Assembly (NCBI GenBank): GCA_017557525.1
Contig: JAFYYN010000047.1
Coordinates: 1-55,734 of the forward strand
Direction of reading: 5' to 3'
Length of the DNA stretch: 55,734 nt
Source of the DNA: Lachnospiraceae bacterium
GTDB taxonomy: Bacteria; Bacillota; Clostridia; Lachnospirales; Lachnospiraceae
Positions 35,207 through 42,700 of the stretch are shown here, one piece after another (within the stretch, counting starts at the first letter, position 1; each line of letters starts with the position of its first letter). The position numbers and the translations under genes were made by a program. Below the pieces are notes generated by a model. It did no database searches and was not told where the DNA came from. It worked only from the letters and a program-made list of their open reading frames with translations.

Positions 35207-35293
35207 ACGTCGCAGGGAGGGACCCGTTCCGCAAAGCGGAATGGGAGGAACCCCTACGACATGGCTCCGTTCCGCAAAGCGGAATGGAGTATA
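35207..35293. repeat. Interspersed repeat, copy 2 with duplicated hairpin
   Basis: Matches 13166-13224 but carries the GTTCCGC-AAA-GCGGAAT hairpin twice (35225-35242 and 35266-35287 areas). It lies between the htpG hairpin and the start of the PAS-receiver gene, so any promoter of that gene must be in or before the repeat. Confidence 0.75.
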
Positions 35294-35312
35294 CAGAAGA
35301 TTTGGGGTTTAT

Positions 35313-36539
35313 ATGAATTCAAGAGAAGATCTGCTCATGCAGATATGGCGTGACTATTATGATGAGATACTTGATGTGAGCCTTGACAGGGGCACATTTG
35401 AGAGCCTGATGGATCCTTCGGGTATCAATACAAGAAAAGGGTTTATAGAGATTGAGGTAATGCTTACTGCCCAGAAGCTCGTTCATCCTGATGACAGGAC
35501 CGTGTTTACTCGTTTCTTTGATGTGAAATCTATCTTAGAGGACAGATTGAGCGGTATCTTTGTTAAAAAGCTTAATTTCAGGATGCACAGAGGGGACGGT
35601 AAGTATTTCTGGGTAAAGGTAAAGGGCATCATGCCTTCGGAGGGCAATGATGAGGAGAAGAAATACTTTGTCTGCTTCAGAATACTTGACAATGCTTCCG
35701 ATGAGGATATGAGCTACCGTAAGCTATTAAGTGTTTCTCTCATGCATGAAAAGGAGATTTCAAGCCAGCGTAAGGAGCTTTTCGAAAAATTTGCATTTCA
35801 GATGAAAAGCCCGTTAAATGATATTGCAGGATTGGCGGATATAGCGAGAAATACTGTTTCTGATGAAGAAAAAACAAAGGACAGGCTTAAATCTATAACG
35901 GAAAAGACAATAGAGATCAAGAATATCCTTGACAGCATGATAGAGGAAAGCGAAAAGAAAAATGAAGAAATAGCTCTTTATGACGATGAGAGCTATGTTG
36001 AGATGGTTGCAAAGACCAGAAAAAATATGCCGAATGAAGAGGTCTTTTCATTTAGTGATACTGCTAAGACAGAGGATAAAGCTTCGGAGGCACAGATTAA
36101 AAGTCAGGAGTCTGCCGAGAGCAACCCTTCGGTTATATCATTGGAGGATTTTGATTTTAGCGGCAAAAAGGTGCTGGTTGTATCAGACAGTGAATTATCC
36201 GGTGAGATAATGCAGGAGATGTTAAAGGGTAGAGGTGCAGAAGCAACCGTAGTCAGTGACGGTAAAGCTGCAGTTGCCGATTTCATAAAGAATCCCGCTG
36301 GGACATATGATCTGGTACTCGTAGATATCGGGTCACCTGAACTTGACGGGTATTCGGTAGCTCATTGTATAAGGCTTTCATGTAAGGATGATGCTGCAAG
36401 GATCCCGGTATTTGCCATCTCAAACAAGTCAGCAGCTCAGTCGGGAAGCATGCTCAAGGAAAATGGTATAGATCAGATCTTTTCTAAACCTGTAGAATAT
36501 GGTATGCTGTTCCTGAAGATGCATGAGGCCATGGCATGA
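35313..36539 (+). CDS. PAS - degenerate DHp - receiver signalling protein without kinase domain
   Basis: A 408-residue soluble protein. Residues about 40-130 form a PAS-like domain (VHPDDRTVFTRFF, RMHRGDGKYFWVKVKG). Residues about 150-210 resemble a histidine-kinase dimerisation helix, EKFAFQMKSPLNDIAGLADIA, but the phospho-accepting His is replaced by Phe (about 162) and no HATPase domain follows. Residues about 285-405 are a receiver: KKVLVVSDSE, phosphorylatable Asp in LVLVDIGSPELDGY (about 337), Ser and a Lys-Pro pair (FSKPVEY). It looks like a hybrid kinase that lost its catalytic core. ATG 35313 is used, with GGGG 5 bp upstream; frames open further 5' are inside the repeat. Its stop overlaps the TraX start (ATGA). 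Confidence 0.8.
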   Translation: MNSREDLLMQIWRDYYDEILDVSLDRGTFESLMDPSGINTRKGFIEIEVMLTAQKLVHPDDRTVFTRFFDVKSILEDRLSGIFVKKLNFRMHRGDGKYFWVKVKGIMPSEGNDEEKKYFVCFRILDNASDEDMSYRKLLSVSLMHEKEISSQRKELFEKFAFQMKSPLNDIAGLADIARNTVSDEEKTKDRLKSITEKTIEIKNILDSMIEESEKKNEEIALYDDESYVEMVAKTRKNMPNEEVFSFSDTAKTEDKASEAQIKSQESAESNPSVISLEDFDFSGKKVLVVSDSELSGEIMQEMLKGRGAEATVVSDGKAAVADFIKNPAGTYDLVLVDIGSPELDGYSVAHCIRLSCKDDAARIPVFAISNKSAAQSGSMLKENGIDQIFSKPVEYGMLFLKMHEAMA

Positions 36540-37276
36540 GATCCAAAGGTTTAAATTCTAATGTTTTAAAGATCATAGCATGTATCTGTATGCTGATCGA
36601 CCATATCACATATCTGTGGGTACCAAAGTATGATCCAAACGGCTGGATGAACGTAAGTGTCAAATTCCTGGTCGGAAGAAGTATCGGACGTTCGGCATTT
36701 ATGATATTCTCGTTCCTGCTTGTTGAGGGTTTTTTTAAGACAAAAAACAGGGCGAAGTATATCATAAGGATGCTGGTAGTGGCACTGATCACCGAACCAA
36801 TCTTTGACTATATGTGCGGAAGGCTGAACAGTGTCAGCTTCTATGTACTCCAGAATATCCTGTTCTCGTTTGTTCTGGCCCTGGCAGCAATGTATGTTCT
36901 GGAAATCATCAAGAAGAAATATTTTATCATTGCCAATTTAAAATATAACCTGTTTTCAGTCTTAGTCTGTATTGCGGCAGTTACCGCGGCGCATTTCTTA
37001 AGGCTTGACTACGGTGTAGTGGGAATAGCCCTGATCCTGATTTTTTATTTTATGAGGGATATGAAGAGAAGCTATCTGGTACTCATGGTCATTCTCTGGA
37101 CCATCGGATGCCTGTTCCTTGAATATCAGCTTGAGTGGGCAGGACTCATCGCTCTGATACCGATATCTATGTACAATGGCGAGCGAGGTTCTAAGAACCT
37201 TAAGTGGTTTTTCTATGTGTTTTATCCTTTGCACATGCTGATACTGGGGATCTTTAGATGGGAGATACTTAGATAA
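36536..37276 (+). CDS. TraX family membrane protein
   Basis: A 246-residue membrane protein with about seven or eight helices. KIIACICMLIDHITYLWVP, then VGRSIGRSAFMIFSFLLVEGFFKTKNRAKYIIRMLVVALITEPIFD, match TraX (PF05857); the IDH and GR...PIFxFLxxEG blocks are conserved. TraX of F plasmids acetylates pilin; chromosomal Firmicutes members are probably membrane acyltransferases with unknown targets. A link with the pilus-like locus 3 kb downstream is possible but speculative. It is translationally coupled with the PAS-receiver gene through a 4-bp overlap. Confidence 0.85.
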   Translation: MRSKGLNSNVLKIIACICMLIDHITYLWVPKYDPNGWMNVSVKFLVGRSIGRSAFMIFSFLLVEGFFKTKNRAKYIIRMLVVALITEPIFDYMCGRLNSVSFYVLQNILFSFVLALAAMYVLEIIKKKYFIIANLKYNLFSVLVCIAAVTAAHFLRLDYGVVGIALILIFYFMRDMKRSYLVLMVILWTIGCLFLEYQLEWAGLIALIPISMYNGERGSKNLKWFFYVFYPLHMLILGIFRWEILR

Positions 37277-37313
37277 AAATATACAGGTTAAAAGATTTCT
37301 TTAGGCTTTGACA

Positions 37314-37338
37314 ACAAAAAAACTGCCCTTAAAGCAGT
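37314..37338 (-). terminator. Terminator of the tRNA-Thr gene
   Basis: On the minus strand ACTGC pairs with GCAGT around TTTAAGG, followed by seven T residues. Confidence 0.8.
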
Positions 37339-37349
37339 CTAATCAGAAA

Positions 37350-37422
<73 letters not shown>

Positions 37423-37439
37423 TGATTAAGTACCATATA

Positions 37440-37468
37440 AATATACAGATTTTGTCGGTAAATGTCAA
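37440..37468 (-). promoter_or_regulatory. Promoter of the tRNA-Thr gene
   Basis: On the minus strand TTGACA (37468-37463), 17-bp spacer, TATATT (37445-37440), about 18 bp before the tRNA 5' end. Confidence 0.75.
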
Positions 37469-37511
37469 TGTTTTTTTGTAATAATAGTATAGAAAAAGGA
37501 CGTAAATTATA

Positions 37512-38363
37512 ATGAAGATCGCTTTAGGTGAAAAGGTTAATTACTATTCGGAGTGCCCATATTGCGGAACAAAACGGGCCGAAGGAAAGGAAAGCTGCGT
37601 AAAATGCGGGAAAAGCCTGATAAAGGATGTTGAAAAGGTTAACGAAGATGACCAGCAGGATGACGGTGAGGTTTCGCTTTACAAGGCAAGACAGGAAAGA
37701 TCCGCTTCCGAAACCTTTAAGTCACTTAAGGGTAAGAGCAAAGCGCGGTATTTTGTGGATTATTATCTGGGAAAGATCATAGTTATAGCTATAATACTGG
37801 CTATAGTCGGAAGTCTTGTATATACAACCTTAAAACCCAAGCAGGAGCCTGTACTCTATATAGCTATGGTAGTATCACCGTTTATGCCGTCTGCGCATGA
37901 GCAGTTTAAGCAGGATCTTACCGATATGTTTGTAAAGGACTCTGACCATGAGAATATAATGCTGGATACCAATTACAGCTCTCTGATAGCGGATTATAAC
38001 TCTATGATGAGCTTTACAATGCATATGTCTGCAGGTGAGATAGACATGATAATCTGTACCAAGGATGAGCTGAAATATCAGGTTAATAACGGTGTCATTA
38101 TACCGGTAAAGGAAGCCATTTCTGCGGAATTATATGACAAAATAGATTATGATGCAAAATATAAGGTTACACCTGCAAAGCTCCTCGATAACGGGGATGC
38201 CGAATATGGCGAGGAGGATGTATACGGCCTTAACCTTGAAAAGTTCCTGGAAAAGATAAACGGTTTTGAGACCTCAAACAAGTATGTAATTGCTTTTACG
38301 GCAATTGCACCGCACAAAGAGAAGTTTGATGATGTTACAAAATACATTTTTGATATAAATTAA
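37512..38363 (+). CDS. Zinc-ribbon membrane protein with extracytoplasmic domain
   Basis: A 283-residue protein. A zinc ribbon (CPYCGTKRAEGKESCVKCGK, residues 15-34) is followed by an acidic stretch, one membrane helix (about residues 90-112, IIVIAIILAIVGSLVYTTL) and a C-terminal domain of about 165 residues outside the cell. That part (TDMFVKDSDHENIMLD, MHMSAGEIDMIICTKDELKYQVNNGVIIPV) has the flavour of a solute-binding-protein lobe, but no ligand can be assigned. The family is common in Lachnospiraceae and uncharacterised. It is monocistronic, divergent from the tRNA gene, and followed by a terminator. Confidence 0.7.
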   Translation: MKIALGEKVNYYSECPYCGTKRAEGKESCVKCGKSLIKDVEKVNEDDQQDDGEVSLYKARQERSASETFKSLKGKSKARYFVDYYLGKIIVIAIILAIVGSLVYTTLKPKQEPVLYIAMVVSPFMPSAHEQFKQDLTDMFVKDSDHENIMLDTNYSSLIADYNSMMSFTMHMSAGEIDMIICTKDELKYQVNNGVIIPVKEAISAELYDKIDYDAKYKVTPAKLLDNGDAEYGEEDVYGLNLEKFLEKINGFETSNKYVIAFTAIAPHKEKFDDVTKYIFDIN

Positions 38364-38370
38364 ACCCATA

Positions 38371-38418
38371 AAACGCCTATGTTTCCCCGGGTAGATGGTG
38401 AAATACAGGCGTTTGTTT
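38371..38418 (+). terminator. Terminator of the zinc-ribbon protein gene
   Basis: AAACGCCT (38371-38378) pairs with AGGCGTTT near 38407-38414, with further pairing inside (GTTTC/GAAAT), followed by GTTTTG. Confidence 0.65.
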
Positions 38419-38502
38419 TGTAAAAGTATTACAAAAACAATGTATATTTATGTAACAAAATTGTAAAATATCCACAAAAATAAAAATTTTATTAAAAAAC
38501 TA

Positions 38503-38530
38503 TTGATATTTTAAGAAAAATGAGTATAAT
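38503..38530 (+). promoter_or_regulatory. Promoter of the CYTH gene
   Basis: TTGATA (38503-38508), 16-bp spacer, TATAAT (38525-38530). The 325 bp between the neighbouring genes also hold the upstream terminator and a leader of about 150 nt. Confidence 0.65.
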
Positions 38531-38536
38531 TGCTTT

Positions 38537-38688
38537 TGTGTTAAGGGCGTCGGACGAACACATTTGGGTGTCGGCTGATGTCTTTATTTTTTAACAAAAA
38601 TGAGATGCGTAGCATCAGTTTGTTACCGAGGAAACACTGAAAGCGTTTTCGAGGTGACATTGACAAATACAGGGTGAAGGTATACACA
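38537..38688 (+). promoter_or_regulatory. Long structured 5' leader of the CYTH gene
   Basis: About 150 nt with GATGC-GTA-GCATC (38602-38614), an outer AACAAA/TTTGTT pair, and CGAGGA/TTTTCG around 38626-38651. It does not match a riboswitch class that I recognise. A ligand- or protein-binding leader is possible. Confidence 0.35.
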
Positions 38689-39183
38689 ATGGAGATAGAA
38701 CACAAATACCTGATAAAGGAGCTCCCCACAGATCTTGACAAGTACAAAAAGAAAGAGATAGAGCAGGGATATCTTAACCGTTCTCCGGTCTTAAGGATCA
38801 GGAAAAGCAATGATAAGTACATATTCACCTATAAATCAAAAAGAGAGATAAGCGAGGAGGGTGCTCCCATATGCAACGATGAGATAGAGGCACCGCTCAC
38901 AAAGGAGGCTTACCTTCACCTTAAATCCAAGGTGGATGGAAACCTTATCGTAAAGACAAGATACATTATTCCCTATGATTATGACGGTAAAACCTACAAA
39001 ATAGAGCTTGACGTATTTCACGGAAAGCTTGAAGGCCTCGTATTTGCCGAGGTAGAGTTTGAGTCCGTTGAGGATGCTAACGCCTTTAAGGGGCCGGAGT
39101 GGTTTGGCAAAGAGGTTTCATCTGACAGAAGGTATAGAAACGGATTCCTTACCGAACAGGAAAATCTTGACTTTTTAAAGTAA
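38689..39183 (+). CDS. CYTH domain protein (triphosphate tunnel metalloenzyme)
   Basis: A 164-residue single CYTH domain. MEIEHKYLI is the diagnostic ExExK motif at the very N-terminus; LRIRKSNDKYIFTYKSKR, KTRYIIPYDYDGKTYKIELDVFHG and FAEVEFES supply the basic and acidic tunnel residues. Family members hydrolyse tripolyphosphate or thiamine triphosphate, or act as adenylate cyclases; a short bacterial form like this is most often an inorganic triphosphatase. The in-frame GTG at 38674 would add five residues before the ExExK motif and lacks a better ribosome site, so ATG 38689 is preferred. The last codons contain the -35 of the asnA promoter. Confidence 0.85.
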   Translation: MEIEHKYLIKELPTDLDKYKKKEIEQGYLNRSPVLRIRKSNDKYIFTYKSKREISEEGAPICNDEIEAPLTKEAYLHLKSKVDGNLIVKTRYIIPYDYDGKTYKIELDVFHGKLEGLVFAEVEFESVEDANAFKGPEWFGKEVSSDRRYRNGFLTEQENLDFLK

Positions 39184-39195
39184 AAGTGGCATAAT
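39167..39195 (+). promoter_or_regulatory. asnA promoter
   Basis: TTGACT (39167-39172, inside the end of the CYTH gene), 17-bp spacer, CATAAT (39190-39195). Confidence 0.6.
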
Positions 39196-39238
39196 CTATT
39201 TTGTTTTTAGATTTTTAAGAGAAAGGATGCTTATATCT

Positions 39239-40249
39239 ATGTCAAAACTTACTATCCCAAGCGGCTATGTTTCGGCACTCAGCATTAAAGAAACACAGCA
39301 TGCTATCAAGTACATTAAGGATCATTTTGAGCGTCAGCTCGCTAAGCAGCTGAACCTGACCAGAGTCAGTGCACCTTTATTTGTAAGACCTAATTCAGGC
39401 TTAAATGATAATCTTAATGGAGTTGAGCGTCCTGTTACTTTTGGTATAAAGGATCTGGGCGAGGAGCAGGTAGAAGTAGTTCATTCACTTGCCAAGTGGA
39501 AGAGAATGGCTCTTAAGGATTACGGCTTTGTATACGGTGAGGGACTTTACACCGATATGACAGCTATCAGAAGAGACGAGGAGCTTGATAATTTCCATTC
39601 GCTCTATGTAGATCAGTGGGACTGGGAAAAGGTCATCTTAAAGGACGAGAGAAATGTTGAAACCTTAAAGGGCGTTGTAAGATGCATTTACCAGGCTTTA
39701 AAGGATACGGAGCATTATATTGCCGACAAGTATTCTTATATAGAAGAGATCCTTCCTGAGGATATTTCGTTTGTTACTACCCAGGAGCTTGAGAATATGT
39801 GGCCCGATGCTACTCCTAAGGAGAGAGAGGACAATATCTGCCGCATGAAGAAAGCCGTATTTGTTATGCAGATCGGAAAGAAGCTCTTAGGCGGCGAAAA
39901 GCATGACGGACGTGCTCCCGACTATGATGACTGGGAGCTCAACGGAGATATCCTTGTTTACTATCCGGTTATGGACTGTGCACTTGAGATTTCATCAATG
40001 GGTATCAGAGTTGATGAGGATTCACTTGCAAGCCAGTTAAAAATAGCAGGCTGCGAGGAAAGAGCAGAGCTTCCTTTCCAGAAGGCAATACTTAACAAAG
40101 AGCTGCCATACACAATCGGCGGCGGTATCGGTCAGTCAAGAATGTGTATGTATTTCTTAAGGAAGGCACATATCGGAGAGGTTCATTCATCCGTATGGCC
40201 CGAGGAAATGAAGGACGCAGCATTAAAAGCAGGTATCCAGATACTTTAA
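39239..40249 (+). CDS. asnA: Aspartate-ammonia ligase (asparagine synthetase A)
   Basis: A 336-residue AsnA, which makes asparagine from aspartate, ammonia and ATP. ERQLAKQLNLTRVSAPLFVR, DNLNGVERPV, VVHSLAKWKR, GLYTDMTAIRRDEELDNFHSLYVDQWDWEK and TIGGGIGQSRMCM are the class II synthetase-like blocks of the family; the length agrees with the 330-residue E. coli protein. ATG 39239 has AAAGGA 11 bp upstream; the in-frame ATG at 39227 overlaps that site and is less likely. It is monocistronic, between its own promoter and a strong terminator. Together with the type III glutamine synthetase, it points to growth on free ammonia. Confidence 0.96.
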   Translation: MSKLTIPSGYVSALSIKETQHAIKYIKDHFERQLAKQLNLTRVSAPLFVRPNSGLNDNLNGVERPVTFGIKDLGEEQVEVVHSLAKWKRMALKDYGFVYGEGLYTDMTAIRRDEELDNFHSLYVDQWDWEKVILKDERNVETLKGVVRCIYQALKDTEHYIADKYSYIEEILPEDISFVTTQELENMWPDATPKEREDNICRMKKAVFVMQIGKKLLGGEKHDGRAPDYDDWELNGDILVYYPVMDCALEISSMGIRVDEDSLASQLKIAGCEERAELPFQKAILNKELPYTIGGGIGQSRMCMYFLRKAHIGEVHSSVWPEEMKDAALKAGIQIL

Positions 40250-40256
40250 AATTTTC

Positions 40257-40284
40257 GGCACGGGAACTCCCGTGCCATTTTTTT
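40257..40284 (+). terminator. Rho-independent terminator of asnA
   Basis: GGCACGGG-AACT-CCCGTGCC (40257-40276) followed by A and seven T residues. Confidence 0.92.
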
Positions 40285-40393
40285 GTTTTCGATTTTGGTG
40301 GCTTTTCTGTGCCGGGACTATGGATTGATTACAGAGATTTACATTACCTCGAAAGAAATTTATAAGAATTTTCGATAAAGTGAAAATTTCCAC

Positions 40394-40422
40394 TTTACAA
40401 AAAATGAATTATAGTGTATACT
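40394..40422 (+). promoter_or_regulatory. Promoter of the Tad-like operon
   Basis: TTTACA (40394-40399), 17-bp spacer, TATACT (40417-40422), nearly identical in flanks to the topB promoter. The leader to 40528 is about 100 nt; a TTTAAG/CTTAAA hairpin abuts the AAAGGAGG ribosome site and could affect its access. Confidence 0.65.
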
Positions 40423-40527
40423 TTGTTTATCTTAAGAGATTCGGTAACTCTTTAAAAACTTAATTCTTTGATATTTCATCATAATTTCCACAATTTAAGT
40501 TTAGCTTAAAGGAGGTTTTGCACCCTG

Positions 40528-41274
40528 ATGGTAAGAAGAGTCAGGAAAATGTCCGGAGGGCTTAAAGGAAAACTGGCTGTGGCTCTTTTTGTCGTAGCTT
40601 TATTAAGTGTTGCCTTTGGTCTGCTTTTATGGATGTTCATTAAGAAAAATACAAAAGAAAAACAATATATTGCGAAAATCAGCGAGCTCGAGGAGCTTTT
40701 AAGCAAAAATAGCGAACCGGCGGTTGATACATCTACACCTGAGTTTATTCCGGTAAAGGCAGAAAAAGTCCGCGAAACCGAGCTGGGCTTTATTTCCGTT
40801 GCTTCAAATATATCAGAGGGGGACTATACGGATATCAGGATACGCTATATTGACGGGTCTGACTATATAATAGCTTCACATAAACAGATAACATCAATTG
40901 ACAGGGAAAAAGGTGGGATAGTGATCCCTGTGTCAGAAGAAGAGCTTTTGCTGCTTAATTCGGCGGAAACCGATAAGGATCTGTTTGCAGGTACTAAGGT
41001 TTATCTTACAAGGTATGATCCTTTAGATGATAACATATCGGAGGTTAACTATTCACCTTCCTTTATCATTAAAGATCTTATAGAAATAAACCCCAATATT
41101 AATGAAATATCAGCAAGTTTTAATGCTAAAGAAAGAGAAACTATAGAGGAGAAACTCTCAAGGTTTAAGGGTGATTACGGCGACAGTATCAGAGATACTA
41201 TAGAGGAAACAGAGGACTACAAAGGTCCGGTTTCGGGGTTACCTAAAGAATACGGAGGGAGCATATGGGATTAA
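40528..41274 (+). CDS. CpaB-like (SAF-type) membrane-anchored protein, first gene of Tad-like operon
   Basis: A 248-residue protein with one N-terminal membrane helix (about residues 14-36) and a short coiled coil. The outer part, TELGFISVASNISEGDYTDIRIRYIDGSDYIIASHKQI...VIPVSEEELLLLNSA, has the beta-rich layout and the 'xxVasnIxeGdyvDIRi' phrase of CpaB/RcpC proteins, which brace the Tad pilus channel. No secretin is needed in a monoderm. AAAGGAGG lies 12 bp before the ATG, a little far; a second ATG at 40549 is the alternative start. The stop overlaps the next start by 10 bp. The call rests on position and pattern, not on a database match. Confidence 0.6.
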   Translation: MVRRVRKMSGGLKGKLAVALFVVALLSVAFGLLLWMFIKKNTKEKQYIAKISELEELLSKNSEPAVDTSTPEFIPVKAEKVRETELGFISVASNISEGDYTDIRIRYIDGSDYIIASHKQITSIDREKGGIVIPVSEEELLLLNSAETDKDLFAGTKVYLTRYDPLDDNISEVNYSPSFIIKDLIEINPNINEISASFNAKERETIEEKLSRFKGDYGDSIRDTIEETEDYKGPVSGLPKEYGGSIWD

Positions 41275-41891
41275 AGAGCATAAGCTTTCTTGGGGGAGGC
41301 TATGAGGATATAGTGCTGTATCTCTCGTATTGCTTAAAGCAGCTTGGAGTAAGCATTTTAATAAAGGACAAAACCGGGGAGCGTGTTCTATGCTCTTACA
41401 TCCCGGAAATTAAGGGTATTGACCCTGAAAATGAAGTACTTGATATAGGTGGTGCTCATTATACATCGGGCCCAGTAACAGGAGAGTATGATATTGTTTT
41501 CGAGTTGTTAGACTATAAGGGTAAACCGGAAAAGGAAACTTTTCTTATAATTGTTACCGATGAGCACAGGAGGCACGAAGAAGCACTGTTAAACAGCGGC
41601 ATTGAAAAAGGGGATGTACTGATCATCAGAAATTATACAGGTGCCATTAAAAGACAGTATGATGAGCTTGTAAAAAGGATGGGGTATGGGGAGATATATG
41701 CAATCCCGTTTTCAGAGAAGGATTTAAGAGCGGAATATCTTACGCAGTACCAAAGGAAAAAAGGGTTTGGCGGTTTGTCAAATGAGCTTGAAGAAGTGAT
41801 AAAGCAGGTCTTTTTCAGTATAGTGTCCGATTATCCTGTAAAAGAAATAAAAAATGCATTTAAAAAAGGGAAAAGGGGAAGTAAAAAGTGA
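41265..41891 (+). CDS. Pseudo-ATPase with MinD/CpaE-like fold (no P-loop)
   Basis: A 208-residue cytoplasmic protein that I do not recognise by name. The strand order looks like a MinD/CpaE domain: ISFLGGGYEDIVLYLSYCLKQLGVSILIKD stands where the P-loop and the 'nLA..La..G..vllvD' helix would be; YDIVFELLD, FLIIVTDEHRRHEEALL and DVLIIRNYTG resemble later strands; a basic tail ends it. The P-loop is replaced by GGGYED, so ATP binding is unlikely. It overlaps its upstream neighbour by 10 bp and the following CpaE-like gene by 4 bp (GTGA), so the three are made together. A partner or scaffold for the next protein is the simplest reading. Confidence 0.6.
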   Translation: MGLKSISFLGGGYEDIVLYLSYCLKQLGVSILIKDKTGERVLCSYIPEIKGIDPENEVLDIGGAHYTSGPVTGEYDIVFELLDYKGKPEKETFLIIVTDEHRRHEEALLNSGIEKGDVLIIRNYTGAIKRQYDELVKRMGYGEIYAIPFSEKDLRAEYLTQYQRKKGFGGLSNELEEVIKQVFFSIVSDYPVKEIKNAFKKGKRGSKK

Positions 41892-42700
41892 AGATAGCAT
41901 TCTGGAGCCCACTGCATGGGACTGGAGCATCATCAGGCCTGCTGGCTGTGGCGGTCGCATTATCAATATTGGATTCTAAAAAGATAGTGGTCTCACAGAC
42001 TCACTATAATCTGAATAATCTTGAAAGACCGCTATTAGGGAGTATCGGGAACGGGGATTTTTTCAGGGATACCGGGGTGGACGCACTGCTTAGGTTTTTT
42101 AAATCAGGAAATATTACAGAAGAGCATATAGAAAACTGCTCGATAAAGATGAGTGAAACGCTGTATCTCCTTGCAGGTACTAAAACAACCAACAGGGAGG
42201 GCTTTGAGAGCAGCATGCATAAGGGGATGCTTTTACATATTTTTTCGTGCCTGGAAAAATACTTTGATATGGTGCTCGTTGATACAAATTCCGGAAATAA
42301 TGAGCTTTCAATGAGGGTGGTAGAGGAATGTGACGCTGTGGTTGTCTCTTTAAGGCAGAACAGGGATATGCTTGACAGCTTTTTTGAAAGCGGTCTTTTT
42401 GAAGATAAACGAATTTTTTATCTGTTTCCGGATTTTGATCCGGAGAGCAGATACAGCATGCATAATTTAAGAACGCTGTATAAGAAAATGAATTCGGGTA
42501 ATTCATCGTTTCTGCCTCATAATACCGGTTATATGGATGCCATATGTGATGAAAAGGTACTGAAATTTATTTCGTCAAATATCGATGCAGATAAAACGGT
42601 GCAGGATTATGCTTTCTTTTGTTCTTTAAGGAAAACTACGTTAATGATTACGGAATTTCTTAAAATCAGGCTTTTAGACAAAACACAGGGAGAGGTTTAA
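41888..42700 (+). CDS. CpaE/MinD-like protein with deviant Walker A
   Basis: A 270-residue SIMIBI-fold protein, GTG start with AGGGGAAG upstream. The N-terminal segment AFWSPLHGTGASSGLLAVAVALSIL replaces the KGGxGKT loop by HGTGASSG, lacking both signature lysines; DMVLVDTNSGNNELSMRVVEECDAVVVSLRQNRDMLD has the switch II-like Asp and following strand of the family. TadZ/CpaE proteins localise Tad machines at the cell surface, and some lack ATPase activity. Its position before cpaF matches the order of Tad loci. The stop (TAA) shares its last base with the ATG of the CpaF gene. Confidence 0.72.
   Translation: MKIAFWSPLHGTGASSGLLAVAVALSILDSKKIVVSQTHYNLNNLERPLLGSIGNGDFFRDTGVDALLRFFKSGNITEEHIENCSIKMSETLYLLAGTKTTNREGFESSMHKGMLLHIFSCLEKYFDMVLVDTNSGNNELSMRVVEECDAVVVSLRQNRDMLDSFFESGLFEDKRIFYLFPDFDPESRYSMHNLRTLYKKMNSGNSSFLPHNTGYMDAICDEKVLKFISSNIDADKTVQDYAFFCSLRKTTLMITEFLKIRLLDKTQGEV

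Noticed and set aside
35157-35312. Upstream extension of the PAS-receiver gene (52 extra codons)
   Set aside because: The extension is encoded by the dispersed repeat and its hairpins; a good start with GGGG upstream exists at 35313.
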